Position numbers and translations under genes: made by a program
Notes under the pieces: generated by a model
What the model was told of the DNA's origin: nothing
Databases searched by the model: none
The model's input: only the letters and a program-made list of their open reading frames with translations
Assembly: GCA_030789695.1 (NCBI GenBank)
Contig: CM061142.1
Location: forward strand, 43,075,375-43,139,374
Direction: 5' to 3'
DNA length: 64,000 nt
Source of the DNA: Scilla litardierei
Lineage: Eukaryota; Streptophyta; Magnoliopsida; Asparagales; Asparagaceae
Shown: positions 33,691-45,971 of the stretch, in pieces
Layout of the letters: each line of letters opens with the position of its first letter
Numbering within the stretch: position 1 is the stretch's first letter

Positions 33691-36600
33691 TGTTGGATCT
33701 GGATCCTAGCCTAGAGGGGGTGAATAGGCTAATAAAAAAATTCTCACGCAACCCACGAGAAAGCACATGCAGTTATAAGCACAAGCAAAGTAAATCAGAG
33801 ACAATCACAGAGTGCACACAGATATACCCTGGTTCGGTCACACCAACAACTTACGTCCAGTCCCAAGCAAATACTAGCATTAATAAGTTCCTTCTGTACA
33901 TCTACAATGGGATCCTAGCTCCAACTCCCCCACCTAGACTGTACCACACTCAACAAAGCGCAGAACTCTATCAACCTAGTAAATGTGTATCTTGACTGCA
34001 CCAACACATCAAGACCCTCTTGTCTAGCCCCAACCAGACAAGTCCCAAATGAACACAAATATTGGTAAAGTTTCCCCTACAGAGATCACTATACCAATAC
34101 AAAGATAAATAAATAGATTTTTAGAAATGCTCAGTAATGATGTGTCGTCTCTGTCGTTCAGCGCGTAGTCAGATCAATCAGACAAGTAGTAGTCTCTGAT
34201 ATCCCCTCAACAGTCTGGCTCCCCTCTCGATAAGACGTGCACCCTTCGCCAAAGATTGAAACTTGCGGCACCTCACCAAAGATTGCAACTTTTCATGCCC
34301 CGCTTCCCAAGTATAGAAGGCGAAACGTGAGAAGGTCCGCTCGGACTTGGAGCTGTGAAAATGCAGTCCGATAAGCGTCTATGAATATAATAATTTTGCA
34401 GGTCCTTGCATCGTGACGAAACAACAAAAATGATAGTAAAAGAGTAGATAATAGAACATCCACCAGGCATCCATCAAAATATCTCAAACATCACAGAAAA
34501 CGTCACCAAGTACAAAGTCTGAACAAAAGGCCTAAAGCATGGCCAAACAAAACGAAGCGATGGGTGCCACTCACCGAACCTAATCAGCAGCTACTAAAAC
34601 AACTACTAAAAAGAGACTCTGAGTGAGTCTAGGACTGGTCACCAGTGTCCCCGAACTCAGTCTCTGCAGTGACCTCAAACTCAGCGTCAACGAACTGCTC
34701 GTCCCATGCTACCTGCTCTGTCTCAAAACCTGACATGTGACACCCAAAGAGAAAAGGGCACATGTCAGCAAAAGCCTCCCAAAGAGAAAAGGAGAACTTT
34801 TGTGCAAGGATATAATAAAAGATGAAATCTAACGATTCTAATAAGATGAGATGATATGACATTTAAGGATGCAGCAATTTTAAAATGACATGATATAGCA
34901 TGCAAGTTCAAGTAACTGGAACACAAAACATTATCATTTCACTTTGTGCACAGTGTTTACGCCTTACAGCTGAAGTGGTTGTACGAGCACACTTCTACGC
35001 TGAGTGGCCGCTTAACCCTACCCATCCACGTGTATCGAGCGTTGGTTTTCCAACAACATTATGCTCGCTTCTGGATCACGAGCCAGGAAGTGTATTTGGT
35101 TTTGGCATAGGGTTGTGCCCGCAAAAGCAGGTGCCTAGCCTCAATAGCAACAATATATGTAGCGTGTGCTATGCAATCACGAAGTAACAATATGATGCAT
35201 GACATGAAATGAACAGTTAAAGTGCGTACCGTTAATTTAAATTAAACATGACATGACAGCATGATTGAAAGCAAGTAAAAGTGTTAGATCTAGCTTCATT
35301 GTCAAGCTAGATCAAGTGGGATGTCGGATCTAGTTTCGTTGTCAAGCTAGATCAAAAGTGGTGTCGGATCTAGTTTCCTTGTCAAACTAGATCAAAAACG
35401 GTATCTAGACAGCTATCATTTCACTGTCTAGTCTCTTTTATGCTAATACAAAAACTGGCCTGAAAACGTGGCCTAAAACATTTTACTGGCAAGTATCACT
35501 TGCTTGAACACCCAAGTTGCGATCTCGATCAATCAAGTCCAAGTCTACCTATGTGTGTTGATCGCAGTCCAACCTACATCCCAAATTATTAAACTTTGAT
35601 TAGTGGGTCACAAACAACAAAAATTACCAATTTTAGTTGTTAACAGGCAAGTGGTGATTCCTACGGGCAGATCTTACCTCAACACGACGCGAGAGCTACT
35701 CTGACGTCGGGTAGCGATGTCAGGGGTTGGATCCGGTATCACGCACGGTTTGGGACGAACGGTTCTCTGCCGATAAAACACGGTTCAACAAGTTTGTTAC
35801 GACGGTATGAAATTTCATTAGTCAAACCTAAAACGTCTAATGGTCCCAATTTTAATTAGGTTCTCCACCCTAGGGATGTTCATGCCATATTAGTACCAAT
35901 AGGTCATACTTATTACTAAGTTTCTGATGTGAGTCAACACGACAATTAAAGAACTGTTTTTACATTTATAACTAACATGGTTATAAGTTGTATTGTTAAG
36001 GAATACAAATAAAATAATCATCAATGTCATACCCTGTTATAAGATAGGGTATTGATCATATAGGAACTAGCAGGATAGAGTAAATTATTAAACTTAGTGC
36101 ATGCCGATTTAATTTATTGGTAATAATAAGATTATACTAGCATGAGTGTTGGCAATTAACATATTATTAATGATACTACAAGTTATCTAGGTCAAAAGTC
36201 TACAATATTCCATATTAAAGTTACTCTACTGCAACCCTACAGTCCATGACCTATTAGCATCAGATCTGAAACATTAGAACGCGCACTAACCGTTGCGGGG
36301 AGAAGCGGCTGACGCTGCGGCCGAGCGAGGACGCGGGGAGCGCGCCGCTGCGGGGAGACGCGGTTGCGGGCGCTGCGCGGGGCGGTGGCGCGTGCGGCTG
36401 CGCATGCTGCAGGGGAATCCGCCGGGTCACGAGGCTGGGTGGCTGCGCGGGGGCCGCCGAGTGGCGCGCGGGCAGAGGGGACGCGAGGGGGCCGGAGTGA
36501 ACGCGTGCACTGCTGCGCGCGTCGCTCCGCCTGAGCGGCGGCACAATCCGGTGAGCGCTGCGCGCAGAGGGTCGGGAAGGAGACGCGGGGAGGATGCGAG

Positions 36601-38760
36601 GGGCGCCGGGGAAAACGGCGTGGGAGGCCGGAGTGAACGCGCGCTGCTGCCCGCTGGCAGAGACGCGCGCTGGGACGACGCTCGGGCGGCTGCGCGCGCG
36701 GGGAAGCGGCGGCCGTGCGAGAGGGCGGCGGCCGCGGCGGGGAGCGGGAGCCGTGCGGGCTGACGGAAACGGGGGCCGGGGGCGGGGATCCGTCGGCCGG
36801 ACGGGGAAATCGCCGGCGGAGCCGGGGCTTGCGCGCGCATGAGGAGAGGGAAGAATTTTAGGCGGCTGCTGCGTAAAGTTTTTGGGGAAATTGAACTTAG
36901 GGCTAATTCTTATAGGAGAGGCTAGGGTTAGGGTTAACACGTGGAATAGGGTTTGTTAGGGTTAGCTTAGGATTTGATTATTAGTTAACATTTATTGTTA
37001 TTATTATAAAAACAAAAGATTCCACTCTCTCCCTCCCTCAGGCATGGGTGCGGCCAAAGGGCATGTGGGATAGGTTAAAATAATTGGGAAACAAGCGAAT
37101 TATCATTAAATAATTTTTTAGGGGTTGAAAACCTGTGAAATCTAGGGTTAACCTATATTTGAACTGGGGAAAGTGAAAGTGGGTCAGACGGAGCCCGAAA
37201 ATTCTGAGAAAAATATCGGGGCGACCGTGTCGATGAGAGAAACGAAACTAAGGTGACCGGTCTCAGGTATGGCGACGAGAAACGAAACTAAAAATAGAAA
37301 GGTCTACACGACAGAACGAAAACTACGACGCAACTGCAAACAAAGCCATTTCAGGGGCGAATGATCCGAGAAATGTCGTTCCAAAATATCACCACAAACA
37401 AGTGCTCCCCCAGAGGGTCACAATGGCATATCACACCATAGGGTGCGGATACAAGACTAGGCAAACACAACTGCGCGTACGAACAGAAGTACGCGCACGA
37501 AAACTGTACGATCGGGAGGCGACCGTGATACAACTTGCGACACCTCATCTTGTAAACAATGATTCCTTGCTGCCTGTGCTTCTCTTCCCGAATTTCCCAG
37601 TCAAAGATTGCGTTGTGCTTGTGTGATTGAAGGATCTACAAAAACAACAGCAACTAAAATATTAATTGCAATGAAAAATAAAATTTCGGCAGTTGGCTTT
37701 GTTCCCTTTTATTTTGTTCATAGGAGCCGAAATCTTTGGGGGATAGCAGTTTTGTTATTGGCCGGCCTCAGCACACAAAAACTCAACAAAAATAAACGCA
37801 ACAAACAGAAACCAACAAAAAAAAATCCCCATGATTAAACACCACTAATCCCATTTGATTAAGTGCTTGGCCTTCTAATTAAAATGCCACGAGAAAGAAC
37901 AGACTTCCCTTTGCTCCAATAAACACGTTGTGAAAGAACCTGCAACCAACACAAAAAGAGGAGCTTTGAGACTTTGATCATTCCAAAAGAAGAACACAAT
38001 ATGATTCGGCCCTTAAAAATATTGGGAGAGGTTGCTGCTCTTTGGCAAAAAGGGATTCTCAGTGCAATAGGGTTTCTGAGTACAAGGCCTCTTTGGGATT
38101 AATTCGGCCTGCTCTCTAATAATTGTTCCCCACCTTTTTTTGGCTCTCCTCTTATCTCGGCTGCTGAAGGGTATTTCTAATGGGATTTTTTTTGGCTTCT
38201 GAATTGCTTGTGTGAGCTCAGTTTTTGCGGTTCAAGATGCAAACAAAACCAACACAATAATTCGGCTGCAAGGGTTTTGAATATATCCGCAAGCTTCCTT
38301 TTGCATGACCCAACATTTTTTGGCCCCCTTGGAATTGATGTATGCCGCGCGTCTCCTTCCTCTTGATACAAGAATTTATATAGGATGTGGACTAGGGTTT
38401 TGGGTGTGGTATAATGATGAGGAGGAGTCCCTAGAATCAAGGGATTTGAAACACAATAGGGATAAGAATGGGATTTGATTAGGTGTTTGAAAAGGAGTTT
38501 GGTAAAAATAAATATTTGCAAATCTAGCTAACTGATTTGAGCAAATCCCTTTTGAACTCCATCTCATCCCATATTGGACCAAGTCCAATTTGCTTAGTGT
38601 ATGGCACTTTGACCAAGTCCATTAGCTGTGTCGATAGCAATTCCTCCAACGTTTAGAGTAGTGACTTAGTCATTCCTAAAACGCACTTAGCATACACATT
38701 AAGTAGTTCGCACACGTTTGTCATTATCAAACTAAAGTTCCTAGATCGTTGCGTCCAATA
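33691..38760 (-). mobile_element. solo LTR-like insertion F1 (split by F2)
   Basis: It begins TGTTGGATCTGG and ends GCGTCCAATA, giving matched ends TGTTGGA...TCCAATA, and is flanked by ACCCA (33686-33690, 38761-38765). Without F2 it is about 1.8 kb. The left end has CTAGAGGGGGTGAATAGG and ACCCTGGTTCGGTCACACC, phrases common at LTR ends in many plants. A minus-strand TATA box (TATATAAATTC) lies near 38370-38385, so it is probably a minus-strand LTR. No coding sequence or primer-binding site is seen; family not assigned. Confidence 0.7.
34291..37530 (-). mobile_element. solo LTR F2 (chromovirus-like) inside F1
   Basis: It begins TTTCATGCCCCGCTTCCC, matching the reverse complement of A's LTR end (TGTCACGACCCGCTTCCC), and continues with recognisable A-like LTR phrases (GATAAGCGTCTATGAATA, TGACACCCAAAGAGAAAAG). 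Flanks share CAACT (34286-34290 and 37531-37535). Ends have decayed from TG...CA, so boundaries are plus or minus two bases. Positions 35285-35400 hold three palindromic copies of GGATCTAG...CTAGATC. Positions 36290-36840 are extremely GC-rich; the 226-codon Arg/Pro/Ala frame there is not a gene. Confidence 0.7.
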
Positions 38761-38833
38761 ACCCAGGCCAAAACCGCCTGGGCCCTGGGCCATGCGCCCA
38801 GGAGCGAGGCGCCCAGGACTCCCAGGCCCATGC
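38761..38833 (-). repeat. 5' LTR of B, piece 3 of 4
   Basis: 73 bp of B's GC-rich LTR block between the right end of F1 and the left end of D. It begins with F1's duplication ACCCA and ends with D's duplication CATGC (38829-38833). Confidence 0.8.
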
Positions 38834-39439
38834 TGTAAGAACCTGTCAAAACAGCGTTAGGATCGATAAATGAAGTTGAGACTTACGCTTGCGTATGCGG
38901 CACGGTAGTCTCGGAACTTCGCCTTCGGATTCGTCACGACGGGTCGAGTCTTCTCACGAACAGAGTAAGGCTACTAAATCCACAATCTAAATCTCTACTT
39001 TTAGATTAAGAACTTGGATAAAGAGAGAGGAAGGATTTCGGCAGAGCTTCACTAGAATGAAATGCAAGGCAAGAATACCATGCAAAAGTGTAAGGAAATG
39101 GCTAAGCCTTGGGTCTTATTTATAGCCCCCAAGGTAGTTATTTTAGGAGTAATTGTTCCTTTGGAACAATTTAACTAAAGTGTACCATCATACATGGTAC
39201 AACATAAGCTTAAGTTGTACCATATGCATGGTACAACATAAGCTTAAGATATTCCCCCTTTATTAGCCATATGTCGCATGCACTTATGCACATATAATGC
39301 GACTTTCTCACTCATCTAGATATCCTCTCCGCAAGGGAACAGATTCCCTTTGCACACGACTTCGTGTACAAGACGTTCGAGGTCCGTATTCCCTCGTACA
39401 TCCCCTACAAGGGTGTACAAACGTCATCCATATCCAACA
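38834..39439 (-). repeat. 3' LTR of copia element D
   Basis: 606 bp, TGTAAGAACC to ATATCCAACA on the plus strand. A minus-strand TATA box (CTATAAATAAG) lies at 39116-39125. The segment 39185-39250 repeats TGGTACAACATAAGCTTAAG. It is followed by the purine tract (minus AGTGGGAGA, 39440-39449). Confidence 0.95.
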
Positions 39440-40494
39440 TCTCCCACTCACACTTGAGTGGATTGTAAGAGAACGTCTTTCTCTTAGTTCTTTCATCTAT
39501 CATACCGAGAAATAGACCGTGCGACCGTCATGCGCGTAGAGTCTGTTGTTGTGCACTTGTTAGAGATACACAACGACCTCGAAGGTGCAAAGTTGAGTAG
39601 TTCAACGCATGCTTTACCCTAGATTATTTCTTCACATTTCTTATACTTTATATTCAACAATTGAATCCCATCTGGATCACAATTGGCTGGCCAGCTTTGA
39701 ATCATTAAAGTCCAAATGCGAATATGAAATCAATCTTCCTCTTCTTACGAACCTTCTGATCTTGACTTGATTCGCTTTTCTAACGTGCCCCGCCGAGCCG
39801 AATTATCATAGCCCATTAGCAACACGCTAAGATAGCGATCATCTCGTCAAATCTAAAGGAACCAATTGGAGTCCTTGAGGGTAAGAGTTAAGACCCATAT
39901 GGCCTTTGAGTCTCACATAATAGCAAACACTATTGCTACTAACTCAGTGGTCGTAATGCATACGTGGTATGAACACGTATTACAACATCACTCCTTTCCC
40001 AGGGAGAGTATGTCTTAATGATGTTGTATGGATGAAAGATCAGACACCACAGTGCCTATCTTTTGAGTCCCCTTACTACCCATGAAATATTCCCGGACTC
40101 TCATCCTGCATAAGACAGATTGGATTTAAAAAATCCCATGAGATCTCTTTTAAATATCCTTGTGATACAGATCTCAGATCTTTTGTAAGCATCCATATGA
40201 TGCAGATCTTTCATTCGACTATCTTGTTTAAGTCACGACTCTAAATCATTTTTCTAATGATTTTGACTTTAAACTAGTCTCATCTCTATCTTATCCATCT
40301 GATAAGATAAGGCGGTTGCTCATGTGAGAGAGCCAACCTTAATCTGTCCGACATACACACAATAAAATAGCTGAGACTTAAACACAAATGTATAAAATCA
40401 TTTGTAAGAAACTTGTATGCAATATATAAAAAAAATTCTTCTTTTTATTAAACTTTGATCTTCTATAGACATGGGAAATATTACATGATACAGC
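39440..40494 (-). other. 3' non-coding region of D
   Basis: About 1 kb between the pol stop and the 3' LTR with no readable gene. It is AT-rich, with repeats of AGATCTCA-like words near 40140-40210. It is long for a copia 3' region. Confidence 0.6.
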
Positions 40495-43400
40495 TCAGCA
40501 CCTACGCATTCCCATAGATGATAAGTGTTTGAAGAACACATCTCTGGGGATCGCCTTAGTAAGGGGATCCGCTATCATCTTATGCGTGGATATGTATCCT
40601 ATGTCTACTTCCTTCCGTTTGTCATAGTCCTTCGCAAACTTGAATCGAATATCAATGTGTTTGGTCTTACAATGAAATTTAGGATCTTTGACATAGGCAA
40701 TCGAAGCTTGACTATCACTGTATATAGGAACAGTGCTCGAGTCAGTGGCATCCGTCAGCCTGTCTAAGAATTTCCTAAGCCAAACAGCTTCTTGGACCGC
40801 CATGCTGAATGCTACAAATTCAGCTTCCATTGTTGATAGGGCGATGCAGGTTTGCTTCTTGCTGCTCCAGGATATTGCACCATTCCCGAGCAAGAAAACA
40901 AAGCCTGAGGTAGATCTTCGCTCGTCGAGATCACCTGCCCAATCAGCATCGGTATAGCCTTCGAGTTTCAAGGTATTGCCTTGATAGCACAACGCATAGT
41001 CCGCAGTCCCTTTGAGGTACCTTAATATCCTCTTCACTGCTTTCCAGTGTGCATGTCCTGGGTTGGATTGGTAACGGCTTACCATACCAACAGCATAGCA
41101 AATGTCCGGTCTGGTACACATCATGGCGTACATCAGACTCCCGACAGCACTGGAGTATGGAACCTTTTCCATAGCTTTCTTTTCTTTTGGATCTTTGGGA
41201 CACATTTCCAAACATAGACCCTCGCCTTTGCTTATTGGAGTATCAATTGGCTTGCAGTCCTGCATATTAAACCGTTCTAAAACTTTCTTTATATATGTCT
41301 CTTGAGAGAGAGAAAGAAGTTTCTTGGAACGATTCCTTGAGATCTTAACCCCAAGGATATATGCAGCTTCACCCATGTCTTTCATTTCAAAGACGGATGA
41401 AAGCCAAGCTTTGATATCCATGATAAGACGCTTATCATTTCCGGCTATAAGTATGTCATCTACATAAAGAGACATAATTACATACTTGTTCTTAATCCTC
41501 TTAATGTATACGCAGTTGTCTTCGTCGAGCATGGAGAAACCATACGACAAACCGACTTCTTGAAAGCGCATATACCACTGCCTTGAGGATTGTTTAAGAC
41601 CATATATGGATTTACGAAGTTTACAAACCTTATGTTTGTTTTCTTCTTGTACGAACCCGTTTGGTTGTTCCATGTAGATCTCCTCATCTAGTTCTCCGTT
41701 AAGAAAAGCAATCTTTACATCCATCTGATATAACTCGAGGTCCAAACAAGCCACCATTGCCAGAATTAAGCGAATGGAGGTAAAACACACGACAGGAGAG
41801 GAAGTCTCTTCGTAGTCTATTCCTTCCTGTTGCGTGAAACCTTTCGCAACAAGGCGAGCTTTATATTTCTCGATGGAGCCATCAGCCTTATGCTTGATTT
41901 TGAGGACCCACTTGTTCCCAATGGCTCTACGTCCCTTAGGTAAATCAACCAAGTCCCAGACTTGGTTTGTTTTCATGGATTGAAGTTCTTCTTCCATCGC
42001 CGTTATCCATTTATCTTTAGCAGGGCATGTGATGGCCTGTTTGAAATTTGCAGGTTCGTCATCATCTTGTAGTAATGTCATGAATGTTTGAGGAAATTCA
42101 TCCTCAAATCTCAGAGGTGTTAGCCTCGTTCGATTACTACGTCTTGCTTGAGTTTGATCACTCCCACTTGGAATGACATCACTCCCACTTGGAATAATAT
42201 CACTCCCACTCGGAATAGGATTGGTAGCGTTCGTATCATCCATAGGTGAAGTATGACGGTCATTTTCCTCTTCACCAAGAAGTCTCCCACTCGAACGTTC
42301 CGATCCTTATTGATCCCAAGTCTCAAACAAGGATAAGTCTTGACTTATCTCACCCTGTCTTGGAAACTCGTTTTCCAAGAAGACAACATTCCTCGATTCG
42401 AATTCTATTAGACCCCCATTGTCCTCTTGACCGACGAAAACATATCCTTTGGAGTTTTCAGCGTATCGGATGAAGATACACTTCCTCCCACGTGGCCCAA
42501 GTTTGCCATATTTGTGAGAGGATAAATGTGCGTAAGAGGCACAACCCCAAGGTTTTAGAATGCTTAAGTCTGGAGTTCTATTGTTCCACAACTCATAAGG
42601 AGTAGAACTAACCGACTTCGAGGGTACACGGTTTAAGATGAATGCTGCCGTCAATAATGCATCACCCCAAAAGGTGATGGGCAAATTTGCCTGAGACATC
42701 ATTGATCGGACCATTTCCATCAATGTCCTATTTCTTCTTTCCGCAACACCGTTTTGTTACGGAGTATAAGGCATAGTTATTTGATGAACTATGCCTTTTT
42801 CATCACAGAGTTCCTTAAAACTCGTTGATTGATATTCTCCACCCTGATCGGTTCGCAAGACCTTTATCTTGCGATCTAGTTGATTTTCCACTAAACTCAT
42901 ATAGTTTTTGAAGCAAGATAAAGCTTCATGTTTGTGGGAAATCAAATAAATGTGACCGAAACGGGTGAAGTCATCAATGAAGGTGATGAAATAAGACTTT
43001 CCGCGTCTTGTCTTAACATTCATTGGACCGCCAATGTCCGAATGGATAAGCTGTAATGGAACTTCGGCCCTTGTGCCAGTTCCAAACGGCTTGCGACAAG
43101 TTTTTCCTACAAGACAATGTTCGCAAGTTGACATTTCAACTTTTGAAACATTAGATAGCAAGCCACTTTTGGCAAGTCTATCCATTCTAGTTGGTCCAAT
43201 GTGACCAAGTCTTGCATGCCAACAAATGATCTCAGATTCAAAATTAGAAGCATTTGTCAAATGGAAACTTTCATTAATAGAAGAAGAATCATCATACATA
43301 GTGTTTAAAACAATCAATCCATTACAAACATTACCCGACCCAACTAAAGAACTATTACAAACAAGGTCAACATTTTGTTCATAGAACCTCCATTCATAAC

Positions 43401-44565
43401 CTAAACACATTAACATGACCACGGATACGATATTCCTTCGAATATCCGGAGCAAAGAGGACGTCGTGCAATAATAGAGTCCGGCCGTTGTCGAGAACTAG
43501 CTTGCATGTTCCGACGCCCTTGACTTCAACACGAGTGTTGTTGTCGACGTATATCCACTTTGTTCCTTGAGTTATCCTTCGATACTCTATGAAGAACCTT
43601 CTGTCCTTTGCTACGTGGTCTGTGGCCCCTAAATCAATCAACCAAAAATAGTTAGATTCAGCAAGAAACATGGAACTAGAAACACATATGTAACTAGCCC
43701 TACAAGTTACCTTATCACTTCCATCCGTACACGTACGGGCGAAGTGACCGTACCTGTTGCACTTAAAGCACTTGATCTTCTTCAAGTTTTTCGTCTTTGA
43801 GTGCACTTTCTTTTGCCACTTTTTGTTCTTAGTCTTCTTTGAGGTTTCCGGTTCTTGCTTTCGTTCGTTCATAAACCTTAAGCGTTTATTCTTCCGCTTC
43901 TTTCCTCCATGTGAGGAACTAGCGGCCATGTGCACTTCGGCACTAGGTTTTGTGGCTTGAATCCGCTCTTCCTCGAGTTCGAGGTGTTTGGATACATCGC
44001 TTAAAGTTTTAATGCACTCATTATGAGTGAGGTGCATTTTCATGTTATCCCAGTTATCTGGGAGTGAACGAATGACTGCTTGGATCTGCTGTTCGTCAGA
44101 CAGCGTAAGACCCGCATCCTTCAATTCAGCTATGAGATTCGCCATGTGGCGGAGCTGCTTTTTCATAGATTGATCTCGCCGCATTTTGTACAAATCAAAT
44201 TGAATATTTAAGTAGCGGAGTTTGGTGACTGAAGTTCCACCAAAATTTATTTCTAGCCCAGACCATATGTCTTTGGCTAGGTCGAATTCCCGAAATAGAC
44301 GCATTATGTCATTGTCCATTGCGGACAATAACGTAATATGTGCTATTTTGTTCTTTCGAGTCCAAGTCTCATAAGCTTCTCGGTCCCTCTTGTGTTGGGC
44401 CGTATTGCCCAACTCAGGTTCTTCCATTATGTTTTGGAGTGTTTCAAGCACATCTTGCTCTTCCAAAACATATTGGATTTTTATTGACCAAAGTTTATAA
44501 TTTTCGTCGTTGAGCTTCTCACCTTTGTTAAGCTCGGCGACAATGTTCTTAGAAGCGGTAGACAT
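40495..44565 (-). pseudogene. gag-pol: gag-pol of copia element D with two nonsense codons
   Basis: A single minus-strand frame of about 1,357 codons in copia order. Gag starts at ATG 44565 ([12 protein letters not shown]; an upstream in-frame TTG is not a plant start) with one CCHC knuckle, [14 protein letters not shown]. Protease reads IDLGATDHV, where the family has DSGA. Integrase has a WHARLGH...CEHC zinc region, HSDIGGPM and [11 protein letters not shown] has the YVDDILIAGND catalytic motif. RNase H ends with TKHIDIRFKFAKD and ADPLTKAIPRDVFFKHL. Stops: TAA at 42757-42759, inside the integrase core just before QNGVAERRNR, and TAA at 42307-42309 between integrase and RT. Both sit where CAA (Gln) is expected, and both are C-to-T changes. 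Frames on either side are in phase, so there is no indel. Inactive as it stands. Confidence 0.9.
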
Positions 44566-45971
44566 ATTCGAATCAAAAAACTGCAAGGAAAATGAAAAAA
44601 CACGATCAAAATTCTATGCATAAAGTTTCGATTCTTTAAACACTTGATAAGTTCCTTGGATGCGCTTAAATGTTACTCTAGAATCGAGAAGTTCACTACG
44701 TTCCCAACTACCATCTAGAAGTAACTTTCAAAGTATCCCTCTTACTTATCTTATGTAAAAAATAAATCAGAAATGATACCCGTATGGTACCAGCAGCGGA
44801 AAAATACTTTTGAAAAACATATCTTTCAAAATGGAATAGGTGAGAGTTTGCGCAAAGAATTTTAGCGCAACAATTGCCAAGCCACGAGACCTGTTCTACA
44901 CACCCATGGGTTAGATAACCATGGCCGGATCGTGGTAGGACTTGGAATTCTAAATTGCGCTATCCCGATTAAGGACGAGACATAACCTATTTGAAAACAC
45001 CTTTTTCAAAAAATTTGAAATACATTGGCTAATCTCCGTAGAGTAGAGCACAACGTCATAAGTACATTGGCTAATCTCCGTAGAGTAGAGCACAATGACA
45101 TGGCTAATCTCGCATGAAGTAGAGCACTATGGCTAATCTTCAAGGAGTAGAGCCCAAGAAAAAACTTTATAAAATAAGAGCAGACGACTGTCGTTAGCCC
45201 CGTATGGGCTATTCGGCACATTCGTGTTTGACCAAGGCCTTTTGACACCCCGTATGGGCTAGTCGGCAAGTTCGTGATCGACCAAGACCTTTTGCCGGAT
45301 TGGTCGACCAAAACACCCAAATTGGTCGACCAAAAAAAAATTGGTCTGAAACTTCTCCCAGCCAGGGCCTTTGCCCTGGCCGAGGCTGGCCAAGGGCCGG
45401 CCAGGGCCTCTGCCGAGGCCGGCCAGGGGCCAGGGGCCCTGGCCCCTCGGCCAGGGCCTCTGCCCTGGCCGAGACCAGCCAAGGCCGGCCAGGCCCTGGC
45501 CGAGGCCAGGGCATTGGCCATGGCCGAGGCCAGGGCCGGCCAGTCAGGCCATGGCCTCTGCCAGGGCCGGCCAGGCCCCGGAAGTGGCCAGGGCGCCGGC
45601 CCTGGCCTCTGCCAGGGCCGGCCAGGCCCCGGCAGTGGCCAGGGCGCCGGCCCCTGGCCTTGGCCGAGGCCGGCCAGGGCCCCTTGGCCCTGGCCTGGCC
45701 TCGGCCAGGCCTGGCCTTGGCCACGGCCAGGGCCCCCTGGCCCTGGCTGGGTCCGGCCATGGCCATTTGGCCTTGGCCGGCCATGGCCCATGTGGCCATG
45801 GCCGGCCACCCCCTTATATGGGGTTGCCGCACATCCACGCCGGAGCGGTGGCCGTGGTGGTTATTGGCCGTAGCCAAGCCCCTCCGCATGGGAAGGGGGG
45901 TGCGTTGCCTTCATAGCCCATTTGGCCATGGTGCACATGCACCAAAATTCATCTCCTCTGATGGAGATAAC
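44566..45971 (-). other. leader of D, gag-proximal part, with repeats
   Basis: Untranslated leader between gag and the C insertion. Positions 45013-45150 hold four variants of a GGCTAATCTCCGTAGAGTAG unit. Positions 45197-45293 hold two 50-bp copies beginning CCCCGTATGGGCTA. Positions 45355-45815 are a GGCCAGGGC/GCCCTGGCC palindromic block. Long open frames run through the block on both strands but are low-complexity and not genes. The last five bases, ATAAC, are C's target duplication. Confidence 0.7.
45355..45815. repeat. GC-rich palindromic block in D leader
   Basis: Irregular short repeats built from GGCCAGGGC, GCCCTGGCC and GGCCGAGGC, almost self-complementary, so strong RNA secondary structure is expected. 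It is the same kind of block, with a different core word, as those in the LTRs of B, E and C. Confidence 0.85.

Noticed and set aside
36260..36940. 226-codon minus-strand frame, with long plus-strand frames opposite
   Set aside because: Extreme GC content lengthens open frames on both strands; composition is Ala/Pro/Arg only, and it lies inside solo LTR F2.
45006..45916. Several 180-270-codon frames on both strands
   Set aside because: They read through the GGCCAGGGC palindromic block of D's leader; low complexity, with no family resemblance.
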